A DNA stretch of 64,000 nucleotides from Halorientalis sp. LT38 (GTDB lineage Archaea; Halobacteriota; Halobacteria; Halobacteriales; Haloarculaceae): the NCBI RefSeq assembly GCF_037031225.1, contig NZ_JAYEZN010000001.1, forward strand, positions 3,038,001 through 3,102,000. The letters are read 5' to 3'. Below the pieces are notes generated by a model, which was given only the letters and a program-made list of their open reading frames with translations, made no database searches and was not told the origin of the DNA. Positions 15,231 through 24,019 of this stretch are shown piece by piece. The stretch's first letter is position 1. Every line of letters starts with the position of its first letter. A program made the translations under genes and the position numbers.

Positions 15231-16298
15231 CTAAACCACACGCATCAGCCGCCGCTCGTAACTGCCGACCCTGACCTGGAGCCAGCCCCGTAGCTCCTCG
15301 TCCAGTTCGGGATCGCCGGTATCGACCCGGAGCTGGCCGATGTCGTCCAGTTTGGGTTTCGAGGCGACCACCTCGATCTCACAGCGCCGGAGCACCGCCG
15401 GCGAGAGTTGCTGGTTCCCGCGGCCGAACACGAACCCCTGGCCGCCGATGGGCGAGACGACCACGACGTTCTCCTCGCCGAGCGCGTCGAGGATCTCGGA
15501 CTCGCTGCCGTCTTCGACCAGCAGTTCGCCGTCGCGCCAGACGTCCACGCCCAGGGGCGACCCCTCGAACCCGAGTTCGGACTTGATCGCCCCGACGGTG
15601 CTGCCCGGACCGAGGACGTAGGTAACGCCGTCGCGGACTTCGCGGGCGAATCCCGACGCCAGGCTCTCGACGGTGCCCCCGCCGAGTTGCTTGCTCGCCT
15701 GGCGCTGTTCCGCCGCCGGCACACTCACGACCGCGCGCAGTTCGGTGTGGACCTCGCCCTCGCGGTAGTCGTCCTCGTCGATGTCGTTGACCTCCGCGCG
15801 CTCCGTGTCCTCGAAGGTCGCGGCGATCTGCCCGGCGGCCCGCGGCGTCACCCCGAACACCGAGGAGTACACCTTGACTCCGGCCGGGACGCCCAGCATC
15901 GGCGTGTCGGCCTCCCGGACCTCGATCCGCTCGGCGACGTCCACGGCGGTCCCGTCGCCGCCGACGAAGAGGACCAGATCGACGTCGCGGTCGAGGAAGG
16001 CGTCGACGGCGGCCCGCGTGTCGGCGGCCGAGGTCTCCGTCCCCTCGGGTTCGCCCACGACGGTCGGCTCGAAGCCCGCCTCGCGTGCCTCGGCCGCGCC
16101 CATCGGATCGGTGTAGGTGAGGAGCTCGGTGTCGGGTGCGAGTTCGTGGATCCGGTCCAGGGCGGCGCGAGCGCGGCCGGGTGCGCGCGGCTCTGCGCCG
16201 CGGGCGCGCGCCTCGTCGACTTTCCCGTCCGTCCCCTTCAGTCCGACGCGTCCGCCCATCCCGGCGATGGGGTTGACGACGACCCCGATCGTTCCCAT
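15231..16298 (-). CDS. ATP-NAD kinase family protein (AcoX-like)
   Basis: A 355-residue protein of the NAD kinase/diacylglycerol kinase superfamily. It starts MGTIGVVVNPIAGMGGRVGLKG (nucleotide-binding loop), has the diagnostic LVLFVGGDGTAVDVA (GGDGT motif, about residues 108-124), then GVPAGVKVYSSVFG, and ends in a beta-rich domain. It likely binds NAD or ATP and may phosphorylate NAD or a related polyol. The shorter, canonical PpnK is a different protein, so the substrate here is uncertain. Confidence 0.85.
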   Translation of the reverse strand: MGTIGVVVNPIAGMGGRVGLKGTDGKVDEARARGAEPRAPGRARAALDRIHELAPDTELLTYTDPMGAAEAREAGFEPTVVGEPEGTETSAADTRAAVDAFLDRDVDLVLFVGGDGTAVDVAERIEVREADTPMLGVPAGVKVYSSVFGVTPRAAGQIAATFEDTERAEVNDIDEDDYREGEVHTELRAVVSVPAAEQRQASKQLGGGTVESLASGFAREVRDGVTYVLGPGSTVGAIKSELGFEGSPLGVDVWRDGELLVEDGSESEILDALGEENVVVVSPIGGQGFVFGRGNQQLSPAVLRRCEIEVVASKPKLDDIGQLRVDTGDPELDEELRGWLQVRVGSYERRLMRVV

Positions 16299-16410
16299 TG
16301 TGCTGGGCTACCCCCGGGAGGGTCAAAAGGGGTGCGGCGTGGGCCGCTCTCGCTTCCCGCTTCGCACCGGGTTCGGGATTCTTAAGACACCTCGGTCGGA
16401 ACGGCCGGGC

Positions 16411-16548
16411 ATGAACCTGCTACTCGCGGCCGCGCAGAACGCGTCGGAGCCGGCTGTGAACGAGGCGATCATCAACAGCGCCGGTGCCCTGGTGGGACTT
16501 GTGAGCCTGCTACTGGCCGCCGCGTGGGTCGCCTACCTCTACCGCTGA
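16411..16548 (+). CDS. 45-residue single-TM protein
   Basis: A tiny reading frame starting MNLLLAAAQNASEPAVNEAI, followed by one membrane helix (about residues 23-43) ending VAYLYR. Its TGA stop abuts, base to base, the reverse-strand stop of the CinA-like gene (sequence TGATCA at 16546-16551). Start and stop are both sharp and the sequence upstream (CGGGATTCTTAAGACAC) could carry a promoter about 30 bp before the ATG, which favours a real gene. I do not recognise the family. Confidence 0.55.
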   Translation: MNLLLAAAQNASEPAVNEAIINSAGALVGLVSLLLAAAWVAYLYR

Positions 16549-17244
16549 TCAGGCGGTCTCCGGCGATTCGACTCGCTCGCGCAGCCACTCGGCCGCCTCG
16601 CGGACCGTCCCCTCGTCGGTGTGCTGTAACTTGATCGTCACCGTATCGCCCGGGTAGCTCCCGACCTGGACGTCGAATCGCTCGCGGACGTCCCGGACGC
16701 GGTCGAGCAGGGCGCTTTCTGGCTCGTCCGCCTCGACGGTCGCGACGTGGCGGCGCTGCCCCGTGAACCGATCCGCGACGTCCTCGAACATCGCCTTCAT
16801 CTCCGCCGGGACGCCGGGCAGCACGTAGACGCCGTCGATCACGCAGCCGGGAGCCACGCCCTCGCGGTTCGGGAGCATCTCCGCGCCGGCGGGGATGTCC
16901 GCGGTCCCCTCGGTGAGGTCCTCGCGGGAGTAACCGCCGTGTTCTTCGAGCCACGCCAGCGCCTCCTCGCTCCGGGTCACGTCGCGGCCGAAGGCGGCGG
17001 CGACGCCGTCGATCGTCACGTCGTCGTGGGTGGGGCCGACCCCGCCGGTGACGATCACCGCGTCGTACTCGGCGCGGTACTCGTTGACCACGCGGGCGAT
17101 GTCGGCGATCCGGTCGGGCACGACCGTCACGCGCTCGACGGTCGCGCCGCGCTCGGCGAGGCGGCTGCCGAGCCAGGCGGCGTTCGTGTTGACCGTGTCA
17201 CCCGCGAGCAACTCGTCGCCCACGGTGACCAGCGCGACGCGCAT
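16549..17244 (-). CDS. CinA-like molybdopterin-binding (MoCF) domain protein
   Basis: A 231-residue protein of the CinA/MoeA-like nucleotide/molybdopterin-binding fold. It begins MRVALVTVGDELLAGDTVNTN, then YDAVIVTGGVGPTHDDVTID (the GGxGPTxDD motif) and PGVPAEMKAMFE. The C-terminal nicotinamide-nucleotide amidase domain of full CinA is absent. It may act in nucleotide pyrophosphohydrolysis or cofactor handling; the name 'competence/damage-inducible' is historical. The start at 17244 is the one that opens the conserved fold. Confidence 0.9.
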   Translation of the reverse strand: MRVALVTVGDELLAGDTVNTNAAWLGSRLAERGATVERVTVVPDRIADIARVVNEYRAEYDAVIVTGGVGPTHDDVTIDGVAAAFGRDVTRSEEALAWLEEHGGYSREDLTEGTADIPAGAEMLPNREGVAPGCVIDGVYVLPGVPAEMKAMFEDVADRFTGQRRHVATVEADEPESALLDRVRDVRERFDVQVGSYPGDTVTIKLQHTDEGTVREAAEWLRERVESPETA

Positions 17245-17323
17245 ACCCGCGATTTGCGACCCGCGAATAAAAGTCGTGCCGTCCCGGCTCGACCGCGTCG
17301 GTCCGCGGGCCCCACCTGCCCGC

Positions 17324-18091
17324 CTACCGCATCCCCGGCGGGGGCCCGTCGTCGCCCACGTCGTCCCCGGTGTCCACGTCGAGGCCGACCTCCTCGCGCC
17401 GGTCTTCGAGCGCCCGGATCTGCCGGAGGTAGTAGATCGCGCCGCCGCCACCCAGCAGGAGCGCGATCGCGAGCAGGCCGCCGAACAGCCAGAGGTCGCG
17501 GTCGAGGTACCACCGGACCGACAGCGACCGCGTCTCGACGTCGTCCCAGGCAATGGTGACCCGGCCGTCGGTCATGCGCGTCTCGTAGTCGCCGGGGCTG
17601 ACCTGTGCCAGGATCGGGACGTCGACGCGGGCCCGATCGGGCAGCGTCATCTCGTAGGTCCCCTTCACGAACGTCGGCATCGCGAAGCTCTTGCCGTTGT
17701 GCGGCGAGGCGAAGGCGATCTGACCGGTGACGTTCTCCTCGGCGACGGTGACGTTCGCGCGCCGGCGGGTCAGCTCGACGTCCTCGGCGGTGAGATTTCG
17801 GACGGTCCCGTTCGCGTACCGGAACTTCAGCCCCTCGATCTCCAGGGGGTGTTCGGTCCCCAGCGCGTCGCGCTGGTAGAGTTCGACGTGCTGCCGGTCC
17901 TCGACGCGGAGGACGACGGTGTAGCGCGTGTCGTTGACGTCGATCGAGGCGTTGGCGTCGCTCGACCAGTCGTAGGTGACGTTCTTCCCGAGCGACTCGG
18001 CGTCCGGTTCGCCGGGCCCCAGTACCGAACAGCCCGACAGCGCCACGAGGGCGACGAGCGCGACCAGTCCGAGGGCGCGGCGTCGCTTCAT
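17324..18091 (-). CDS. membrane-anchored lipoprotein-like protein (DUF5803)
   Basis: A 255-residue protein. The N-terminal signal ALVALVALSGCS has a lipobox Cys at residue 21, followed by an extracellular beta-rich domain (about 35-200) with several N-x-S/T sequons, then a membrane helix (about 205-225) and a short acidic, Pro-rich cytoplasmic tail. Its ATG overlaps the DUF2110 stop by 4 bp, and TFE alpha is just upstream, forming a tight three-gene cluster. I recall DUF5803 for this family. The function is unknown. Confidence 0.8.
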   Translation of the reverse strand: MKRRRALGLVALVALVALSGCSVLGPGEPDAESLGKNVTYDWSSDANASIDVNDTRYTVVLRVEDRQHVELYQRDALGTEHPLEIEGLKFRYANGTVRNLTAEDVELTRRRANVTVAEENVTGQIAFASPHNGKSFAMPTFVKGTYEMTLPDRARVDVPILAQVSPGDYETRMTDGRVTIAWDDVETRSLSVRWYLDRDLWLFGGLLAIALLLGGGGAIYYLRQIRALEDRREEVGLDVDTGDDVGDDGPPPGMR

Positions 18092-18753
18092 GGAACGACG
18101 GCGAGGATCTCGGAGGGCAGGTGCTTGCCGATGCTGGCGAGCAGGCCCGGCGGGTCGGTCCCCTCACGGCAGACGACCGACTGTTCGAGCAGGCCCAGTC
18201 GCTCGACGGTGACGATGTCCTGGGCGTGGCCGGCGCGGTTGACCGTGGCCCGCACTTCCGCGCGGGTCGCGCTGTTGACGTTGACCCGACCCGTGCCGCG
18301 GGTCCAGTCGTAGAGCCGGTCGATCTCCTCGTCGGCCAGGCGAGCCGGTTCGTCCCAGACGAACCGGAGGGGGAGGTGCTGGACCAGCCCGAAGCGCGTG
18401 CGGATCTGTTCCGGCGTCCCCTGCCCCAGTCCGATCTCGGCGGCAGGGATCCGGACCTCTCGTCCGGCGTCGAGGACGAATCCCTCGTCGTCCCACGATT
18501 CGAGGGTCCCGACGTACGTCTCACCGGCCTCGAACTCCTGGGTGATGGCGCCCCACTCCTCGCGGAGGAGGTTGCGGGCGACGACGGCGTCGTCGCCCTC
18601 GACGGTGACGGAGGGGAACTGGTCGTCGCGCAGGCCCACGTCGTAGGTCACGTCGAGGTCGCCGATCGCGTTCTCGATCAGCGAGCCCAGGCCGTCGAGG
18701 GCCCTGTCGCGGGCGTCGCCGCCGACGTAGCACTTGGTTGCGAGGACGACCAT
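18088..18753 (-). CDS. DUF2110 family protein
   Basis: A 221-residue soluble protein starting MVVLATKCYVGGDARDRALD. It has an N-terminal alpha/beta domain, a central small beta-barrel-like stretch (GETYVGTLESWDDEGFVLDAG), and a C-terminal helix-hairpin-like part (TRAEVRATVNRAGHAQDIVTVERLGLLEQ). The family is archaeal and nearly always beside TFE alpha. Here its ATG shares one base with the TFE stop. A role in transcription or RNA handling is suggested only by this conserved position. Confidence 0.85.
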   Translation of the reverse strand: MVVLATKCYVGGDARDRALDGLGSLIENAIGDLDVTYDVGLRDDQFPSVTVEGDDAVVARNLLREEWGAITQEFEAGETYVGTLESWDDEGFVLDAGREVRIPAAEIGLGQGTPEQIRTRFGLVQHLPLRFVWDEPARLADEEIDRLYDWTRGTGRVNVNSATRAEVRATVNRAGHAQDIVTVERLGLLEQSVVCREGTDPPGLLASIGKHLPSEILAVVP

Positions 18754-19286
18754 CAGGCCTCGGTCTCTTGGGCTTCGACGTTCAGTTCGTCACGGAGGGC
18801 GGCGATGCGCTCCTCCATCGCCTGGACCAGCGCCGTGTTCTCCATCGCGTCGACGGGCGAGCCACATTCGGGACACTCGAAGCCGAAGTCCATCGCCTCG
18901 CCAAACTCGAAGCGGATGCCGCAGACCTCACAGAGGTAGAACTCGTTGTCGTGCTCGTACTGCTCGCGCGATTCGAGCGCGTCGAGCAGCCGGTACATCT
19001 CCTCTTCGAGCTTCTCGGGGATCTTGTCGTACTGGAACGTCCAGAGGTAGGTCAGCCACCCCGAGTCCTCGTCGCGGAGTCGCCGGTACGTCGCCAGATC
19101 GTTCTCGTAGAGGATGAACAGCGCGCGGCGAACGTCGTTGAGCTCGAGTCCGAGCTCCTCGGCGAGTTCCTCGTCCGTCACCTCGCCGTCCGGCGGTGCG
19201 GCCGCGACGGGCATCCCCTTCGGGCCCACCAGTTCGTGGAGGTACTTCTGTATGACCGGGTCCTCCAGGAGTTCCTCAAAAGCCAT
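18753..19286 (-). CDS. tfe: transcription initiation factor TFE subunit alpha
   Basis: A 177-residue archaeal TFIIE-alpha homologue, which helps open promoter DNA with TBP, TFB and RNA polymerase. An N-terminal winged helix (residues about 5-80, with EELAEELGLELNDVRRALFIL) is followed by a helical linker and a zinc ribbon with cysteines 119, 122, 138 and 141 (CEVC, CPEC). An acidic C-terminal tail ends the protein. Length is normal. It heads the TFE-DUF2110-DUF5803 cluster. Confidence 0.95.
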   Translation of the reverse strand: MAFEELLEDPVIQKYLHELVGPKGMPVAAAPPDGEVTDEELAEELGLELNDVRRALFILYENDLATYRRLRDEDSGWLTYLWTFQYDKIPEKLEEEMYRLLDALESREQYEHDNEFYLCEVCGIRFEFGEAMDFGFECPECGSPVDAMENTALVQAMEERIAALRDELNVEAQETEA

Positions 19287-19354
19287 TGATGTACGTATCC
19301 GTGCCTGGATCGTTTAAAAGCACCGAACCGTGCGGACGAGCGTGCCCACCCGGC

Positions 19355-19903
19355 TCACTCCTCGTCTGCCGCCTCCATCCGCTTGCCGACCGCCTGCGGG
19401 ACGACGACCTTCTCCGCGTCTTCCCACTCCCGGTCGAGTTCCCGCCCCTCGAACAGTCGGTCGAGGAAGACGGCCAGCGAGGCGATCTCGGAGTGGGGCT
19501 GGTTGGTCACTGCCACGTTCCAGTCGGCCTTCTCGTAGACGTCGAAGGGGACCTTCTCCGCGCCGACGACGACCAACAGCGGGTCGCGGCCCTCGCGATG
19601 AGTCTCCCGGATCTCGGCCTCGACCTCCTGAACCTCCAGCCCGTACATCGTGAGGTGGACGATCGACCCCTCGAAATCCCGGAGGACGGGTCGCCAGGAG
19701 TCGACGGTCTCGGTCTCGAAGGGACCGCCGAACCGGTCTGTGATGTCGGCGACGGTGTCGGCCCGGCCGGCGGCGTCACCGGCGAGGATCACGCGGTCGG
19801 CCCCAAGCGCCCGCGCGGTCAGTCCGACGTGGGTCGTGATCCGCTCGTCCCGGCCCGGCCGGTGACCGAGTCTGAGCACCGCGACCTCGGGGTCTCCCTG
19901 CAT
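19355..19903 (-). CDS. trm56: tRNA (cytidine-56-2'-O)-methyltransferase
   Basis: A 182-residue SPOUT-fold methyltransferase, archaea-specific, that methylates the ribose of C56 in the T-loop of tRNAs using S-adenosylmethionine. Recognisable blocks are VLRLGHRPGRDERITTHVGL at the N-terminus, LVVVGAEKVPFDVYEKADWN (the knot region) and NQPHSEIASLAVFLDRL. Length is usual for aTrm56. It lies between the TFE cluster and the JAMM protein gene with short gaps on the same strand. Confidence 0.92.
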   Translation of the reverse strand: MQGDPEVAVLRLGHRPGRDERITTHVGLTARALGADRVILAGDAAGRADTVADITDRFGGPFETETVDSWRPVLRDFEGSIVHLTMYGLEVQEVEAEIRETHREGRDPLLVVVGAEKVPFDVYEKADWNVAVTNQPHSEIASLAVFLDRLFEGRELDREWEDAEKVVVPQAVGKRMEAADEE

Positions 19904-19927
19904 ACCCGCTCGAACGCCCCTGGCCGG

Positions 19928-20554
19928 TTAGGGGGTTTCGATACGTCGATCCGTGGTTTCGTTCGCGGCGCTACCGTTCGGAGCACCGCCAGCGACGCGG
20001 GTATCGAGTGCGTTGGTCATGCTGTCGGTCGTGAAGAAGGCGACGCCGTCGGCGTCGGTGTAGATCCCCATGACCTCGACCAGCGGGCTGAGACGGCCGA
20101 ACATGGCGATGTCGAGTTTGCTCAACTCGCTCGTGTTGTGGCCGGGGTGGCTGTGGACCACGCCGACCAGGTTCGCGCTGTCACCGGTGAGCAGTTGCCC
20201 GCCGGCTTCCGGCAGACAGGTGAAGGTCACGCGCTTCGCGTCCTGATCCAGCGGTCGGGCGTGGACCACTTCGTCGATCCGCACGTGGGTCTCGTTGGTC
20301 GACCCGAACAGACACCAGCCCTCCTCCCGGTCCTCGTCGTAGTGGCGCGCGAACTCTGCGCGCTCGCTCGCGTCGACGACGATGGTCCGGTCGTCGCCGT
20401 CGTAGGCCATCGCGCCCATCGACAGGCCGAGGCTGCCGACGTACCAGGCGATGCCCACGAGCAGGACGACCGAACACAGCGCGAAGGCGATGGTCAGTCG
20501 CGCGAGCGTCCGTTCGCTCGCACGCGACGTCAGCCAGTCGACGGACGAGGTCAT
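19928..20554 (-). CDS. membrane-anchored JAMM/MPN (Mov34-like) metalloprotease-like protein
   Basis: A 208-residue protein. One membrane helix (about residues 17-40) precedes a JAB1/MPN domain. The conserved Glu is in REEGWCLFG (E78), and the zinc motif reads VHSHPGHNTSELSKLD: H134, H136, S145, D148. The spacing is HxHx8Sx2D, one residue longer than the usual HxHx7Sx2D. Archaeal JAMM proteins remove ubiquitin-like SAMP modifiers or cut other isopeptide bonds; a membrane-anchored form would act near the envelope. The start at 20554 is the ATG that opens the conserved protein. Confidence 0.75.
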   Translation of the reverse strand: MTSSVDWLTSRASERTLARLTIAFALCSVVLLVGIAWYVGSLGLSMGAMAYDGDDRTIVVDASERAEFARHYDEDREEGWCLFGSTNETHVRIDEVVHARPLDQDAKRVTFTCLPEAGGQLLTGDSANLVGVVHSHPGHNTSELSKLDIAMFGRLSPLVEVMGIYTDADGVAFFTTDSMTNALDTRVAGGAPNGSAANETTDRRIETP

Positions 20555-20800
20555 CGCCTGCTCCGTGCCGGGCGTGAGGCGGTTCCTCGCCGCTGCGCGC
20601 CGGGTTCGTTCGTTCGCGTTCCAGCAATCATCGTCACACCTGCGACGTATGCCGTCTGCACGACCGGGTGTGATAACGGTGACTGCAATACGCGTTCCAG
20701 TCACCTGCGATCGATCGACCGATAGTATCGGATTACGTACCGGAAGCCGACGGGTTGCACCTTTCACAACGCACTTGAGCGACGGCGGTGGACGGCCACC

Positions 20801-21730
20801 ATGGACCTGACTGGGAAGTCCCTCCTCGTGACGGGTGGTGCGGGGTTCGTGGGCTCACACCTCTGTGACCGACTCGCGGCTGACAACGACGTGCGGGCGG
20901 TCGACGACCTCTCGAACGGCGACCGCTCGTGGGTGCCCGACGACGTCGAGTTCGTCGAGGGCGACCTGACCGACCCGGCGGTCGCCGCCGACGTCATCAC
21001 ACCCGATCTGGACGGTGTGTTCCACTTCGCGGCCGATCGTACAGTGGACACCGACGACCCGCGCGCGCAGTACGAACTCAACGGCGACCTGACGCTCACG
21101 GTCCTCGAACGGATGCGCGAGGTCGGCGTCGACAACGTCGCCTTCACCTCCTCCTCGACGGTGTACGGGGAAGCGCCCCGACCGACGCCGGAGGATTTCG
21201 CGCCGATGGAACCCATTTCGGCGTACGGCGCGAGCAAACTCTCCGAGGAGTCGCTCATCTCGGTCTACGCCAAGAGCTACGGGATCCAGGCGTGGGTCTA
21301 CCGCTTCGCCAACATCGTCGGCCCGCGCCTCCAGAAAGGAGCCGTGATCCCCGACTTCATCCACAAACTCCGGGAGACCCCCGAAACCCTGGAGATCCTC
21401 GGCGACGGCCGCCAGGAGAAGTCGTACATGCACGTCGATTCCTGCGTCGACGCGATGTGCCACGTCGTCGAACACGCCGACGACGACCTCAACGTCTACA
21501 ACCTCGGGACGCGGACCACGACGTCGGTGACCACCATCGCCGACATCGTCGCCGACGCGATGGACCTCGACCCCGAGTACGAGTTCACCGGCGGCGACCG
21601 CGGCTGGGTCGGTGACGTCCCGCGGATGCGCCTGTCCATCGAGAAACTGTCGGCGCTGGGCTGGGAACCGAGCCAGTCCAGCGACGACGCCGTCCGCCAG
21701 GCCGCCCGCGAACTCGTCCAGGAGCACTGA
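20801..21730 (+). CDS. NAD-dependent epimerase/dehydratase (UDP-glucose 4-epimerase-like)
   Basis: A 309-residue extended short-chain dehydrogenase. The Rossmann motif LLVTGGAGFVGSHLC (G12xxG15xxG18) binds NAD. The active site has S118, Y142 and K146 (SAYGASK), and the sugar-binding half contains RFANIVGPRL and KSYMHV. It probably interconverts nucleotide sugars for glycan synthesis. The 246-bp divergent gap from the JAMM gene holds promoters for both. The exact substrate is not readable. Confidence 0.9.
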   Translation: MDLTGKSLLVTGGAGFVGSHLCDRLAADNDVRAVDDLSNGDRSWVPDDVEFVEGDLTDPAVAADVITPDLDGVFHFAADRTVDTDDPRAQYELNGDLTLTVLERMREVGVDNVAFTSSSTVYGEAPRPTPEDFAPMEPISAYGASKLSEESLISVYAKSYGIQAWVYRFANIVGPRLQKGAVIPDFIHKLRETPETLEILGDGRQEKSYMHVDSCVDAMCHVVEHADDDLNVYNLGTRTTTSVTTIADIVADAMDLDPEYEFTGGDRGWVGDVPRMRLSIEKLSALGWEPSQSSDDAVRQAARELVQEH

Positions 21731-21808
21731 GTTGCGGTTCGAGCGCCCCCACCGTCCCCCGAACCCGCCAGCGGCAGCCATTTGGTCGCCGGGTTCGTAG
21801 CCGGCGGC

Positions 21809-22567
21809 GTGCAGATCGTCGGGTACGACACGGGTGCGGGCGACGACCGGGACGCTGCCTTGACTCTCGCGACCGAGGAGGGACTGGAGCGCCTCGACCT
21901 CGCACCGGGGACCGAGCTGGCCTACACCCTCGCGGACCGCCACTGCGCCGGGGCGATCAGCGACGGCGTCCACGAGTCCTGTGCGAACCCGACGGCGCCC
22001 TACTGCGACGACCACACCAGCCGCTGGGCCTGCGCTCGGTGCGTGGGGAACTGCGACCTCCCCCTGCCCTCGTGCCGGGAGGAACACGCCGTCTATCTGG
22101 CGGCCTTCGCGCCCGCGACGTTCAAGGTCGGCGTGACGCGGTCCTGGCGGCTGGAGACGCGACTCCGGGAGCAGGGGGCCGACCGTGCGGCGCACCTCCG
22201 GACTGTCGCCGACGGCCGGATCGCCCGACAGGTCGAGGCCGAGATCGCCCAGCGCGTCGGCGACCGGGTGCGCGTCCCGACCAAGATCAGGGGGCTCCAC
22301 CGTGAGGTGGACGAGTCGGCCTGGGAGACGTTGCTGGCCGACTACGATCCAAACGAGACGTTCGCCTTCGACTACGGGTTCGTGCTGGCCGACCGGCCGG
22401 TGGCGGACACGCTGGTGACCGGGACCGTCCGGGGCACGCAGGGACGCGTACTGGTGCTAGACAACGGCGGGACGGCCTTCGCCGTAGACCTGCGGGACCT
22501 CGTGGGCCACGAACTCGACGAGGGTGGAACCGACCGCCAGGTCCAGTCGAGTCTGGGTGCGTTCTGA
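21809..22567 (+). CDS. DUF2797 protein, Cys-rich with a GIY-YIG-like region
   Basis: A 252-residue protein. The N-terminal half holds a cysteine/histidine cluster (DRHCAGAI, ESCANPTAPYCDDH, WACARCVGNCDLPLPSC) suited to binding zinc. A segment at about residues 95-130 (VYLAAFAPATFKVGVTRSWR, then LREQGAD) resembles the core strands and Arg of GIY-YIG nucleases. The start is taken as the GTG at 21809 (VQIVGYD) because family members begin with a like sequence; a TTG at 21782 is the alternative. The function of DUF2797 is not known to me. Confidence 0.8.
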   Translation: MQIVGYDTGAGDDRDAALTLATEEGLERLDLAPGTELAYTLADRHCAGAISDGVHESCANPTAPYCDDHTSRWACARCVGNCDLPLPSCREEHAVYLAAFAPATFKVGVTRSWRLETRLREQGADRAAHLRTVADGRIARQVEAEIAQRVGDRVRVPTKIRGLHREVDESAWETLLADYDPNETFAFDYGFVLADRPVADTLVTGTVRGTQGRVLVLDNGGTAFAVDLRDLVGHELDEGGTDRQVQSSLGAF

Positions 22568-22642
22568 GCCGAATTAGCCCGATTCGTTCGCGCCGTTCGT
22601 GATATACACAAAACATTTACCGGCGACCGATAGGATTGAGGC

Positions 22643-23677
22643 ATGGAGCGCGAAACGGTCCTCGCCGGCGGGGCGGTCGTCGTCCTCGCCGTCGCAGCCC
22701 TCTTCGTCGTGATCGCACCGGGAGCACTGGCGGACGCAACGCCGGACCCGCCGCCCTCGGAACTCACGGTCAGAGAACAGACCATCGCGGCGGGCAACGT
22801 GACCGGCGGCACGGCGACGCTGACGATCGACAGCCGGCTCGAACACCGCGGCGGGCCCAGCGAGAACGTGACGGTGCTCGTCCGGGCCGTCGACAGGGAC
22901 ACCGACCTGGTGGCGGCAACGACCGACCGCGAGGTCGGCACGATCGAGGGCGACCGGGAGGTCCCGGTCGCCGCGAACGTGAGCGTCCCGCGCGACGGCG
23001 ACTACCGCATCCAGACGGTCGTCTACGCCGACGGCGAGCGGGTCGCGGGCGGCCGCAAGACCGTAAACGGCGTCGGGGGGCTCCAGCCCCACTACGCCAG
23101 GACGGGCGTGACGTTCCACCGCTTCGAGGGATTCTCGGAGGAGGAGATGCCCTCGATCCAGTTCTCCATCGCCGAGGCCGATGGGAGCGAGGCGACGCTG
23201 AACGTCACTGCCTATCTCACCAACACCGGTGACGGTGCGAACGACGGGCTGGACGTGACCTTCCTGGCCCGGCAGGCCGACTCGAACATCGTCGCCGACC
23301 GCAGGGTCCGCCGGGTCGGCGCGATCCGGCCCGGGCGGACGGCCACGCCGTCGACCCGCCTCTCGGTCCCCGACGACTACAACTACCGCCTGGTCGCCAT
23401 CGTCCAGCACGACGACGTCGTCGTCGGGACGGCCCAGGCGCCCGCGACGCTGAATCCGAATCGGACGGTGACCGTCGACCGAAACGAATCGAGCGACACC
23501 CTGGACACGGGCGACTTCGAGACCGAAGGGACCGAGGAACCCGACCGGGTGGACCTCGACGGGAGTGACGACGGCGACCGCCCGGGCACGAGCAGCGGGG
23601 ACGGCGCCGGCTTCGGGCCGGTCGTCGCCCTGATAGCAGTCCTCGCAACCGCAGCGATCGCACGGAGGTACCAATGA
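22643..23677 (+). CDS. secreted surface protein with a PGF-CTERM-like C-terminus (DUF7490-like)
   Basis: A 344-residue protein. The signal peptide (residues about 7-30) is followed by two beta-sandwich domains (about 35-150 and 150-270), each with repeated V-P-x-D-Y-x-Y/R-I/L strands. A Thr/Asp/Gly linker follows, and a C-terminal tripartite tail, GAGFGPVVALIAVLATAAIARR, that resembles a PGF-CTERM archaeosortase signal with P replaced by A. So it is likely processed and lipid-anchored by ArtA, or is a degenerate form. Its stop overlaps the start of the next gene by 4 bp. Confidence 0.75.
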   Translation: MERETVLAGGAVVVLAVAALFVVIAPGALADATPDPPPSELTVREQTIAAGNVTGGTATLTIDSRLEHRGGPSENVTVLVRAVDRDTDLVAATTDREVGTIEGDREVPVAANVSVPRDGDYRIQTVVYADGERVAGGRKTVNGVGGLQPHYARTGVTFHRFEGFSEEEMPSIQFSIAEADGSEATLNVTAYLTNTGDGANDGLDVTFLARQADSNIVADRRVRRVGAIRPGRTATPSTRLSVPDDYNYRLVAIVQHDDVVVGTAQAPATLNPNRTVTVDRNESSDTLDTGDFETEGTEEPDRVDLDGSDDGDRPGTSSGDGAGFGPVVALIAVLATAAIARRYQ

Positions 23678-23970
23678 CCGACGCCAACGCCACGGACGAC
23701 GAGAGACGGACCGCAAGCCAGTCGATCGACCCGACGGACGAGGAGTGGACCATCGCCGACCAGTTACAGTGGGGCGCCATGGTGATCCTGATCCTGGCGG
23801 CGCTGGTCGCGGCGGCGCAGTTCTACCTGAGCGCGACCCGGGCCATCGGGATCTGGGTCGAGGCCGGCTACGAGCCGCTGTTCATGGCCGCGTTCAACCT
23901 CGCGATCCTGCTGCTCGCGGTAGCGGGCGTCTCGACGCTGGCCCGGCGGCTCGGGCCGACGGCGGCCTGA
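23674..23970 (+). CDS. small two-TM membrane protein cotranscribed with the surface protein
   Basis: A 98-residue protein. About 30 acidic, polar residues (MTDANATDDERRTASQSIDP) lead into two membrane helices at about 33-52 and 66-88. The ATGA overlap with the upstream gene shows translational coupling. I have no family name that I trust. It may help anchor or assemble the DUF7490-like protein, judging by position alone. Confidence 0.7.
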   Translation: MTDANATDDERRTASQSIDPTDEEWTIADQLQWGAMVILILAALVAAAQFYLSATRAIGIWVEAGYEPLFMAAFNLAILLLAVAGVSTLARRLGPTAA

Positions 23971-24019
23971 TCGGGCCGACACGACAATCCTTTTCCCAGC
24001 CGCTCCCGAACCCGGAGGC

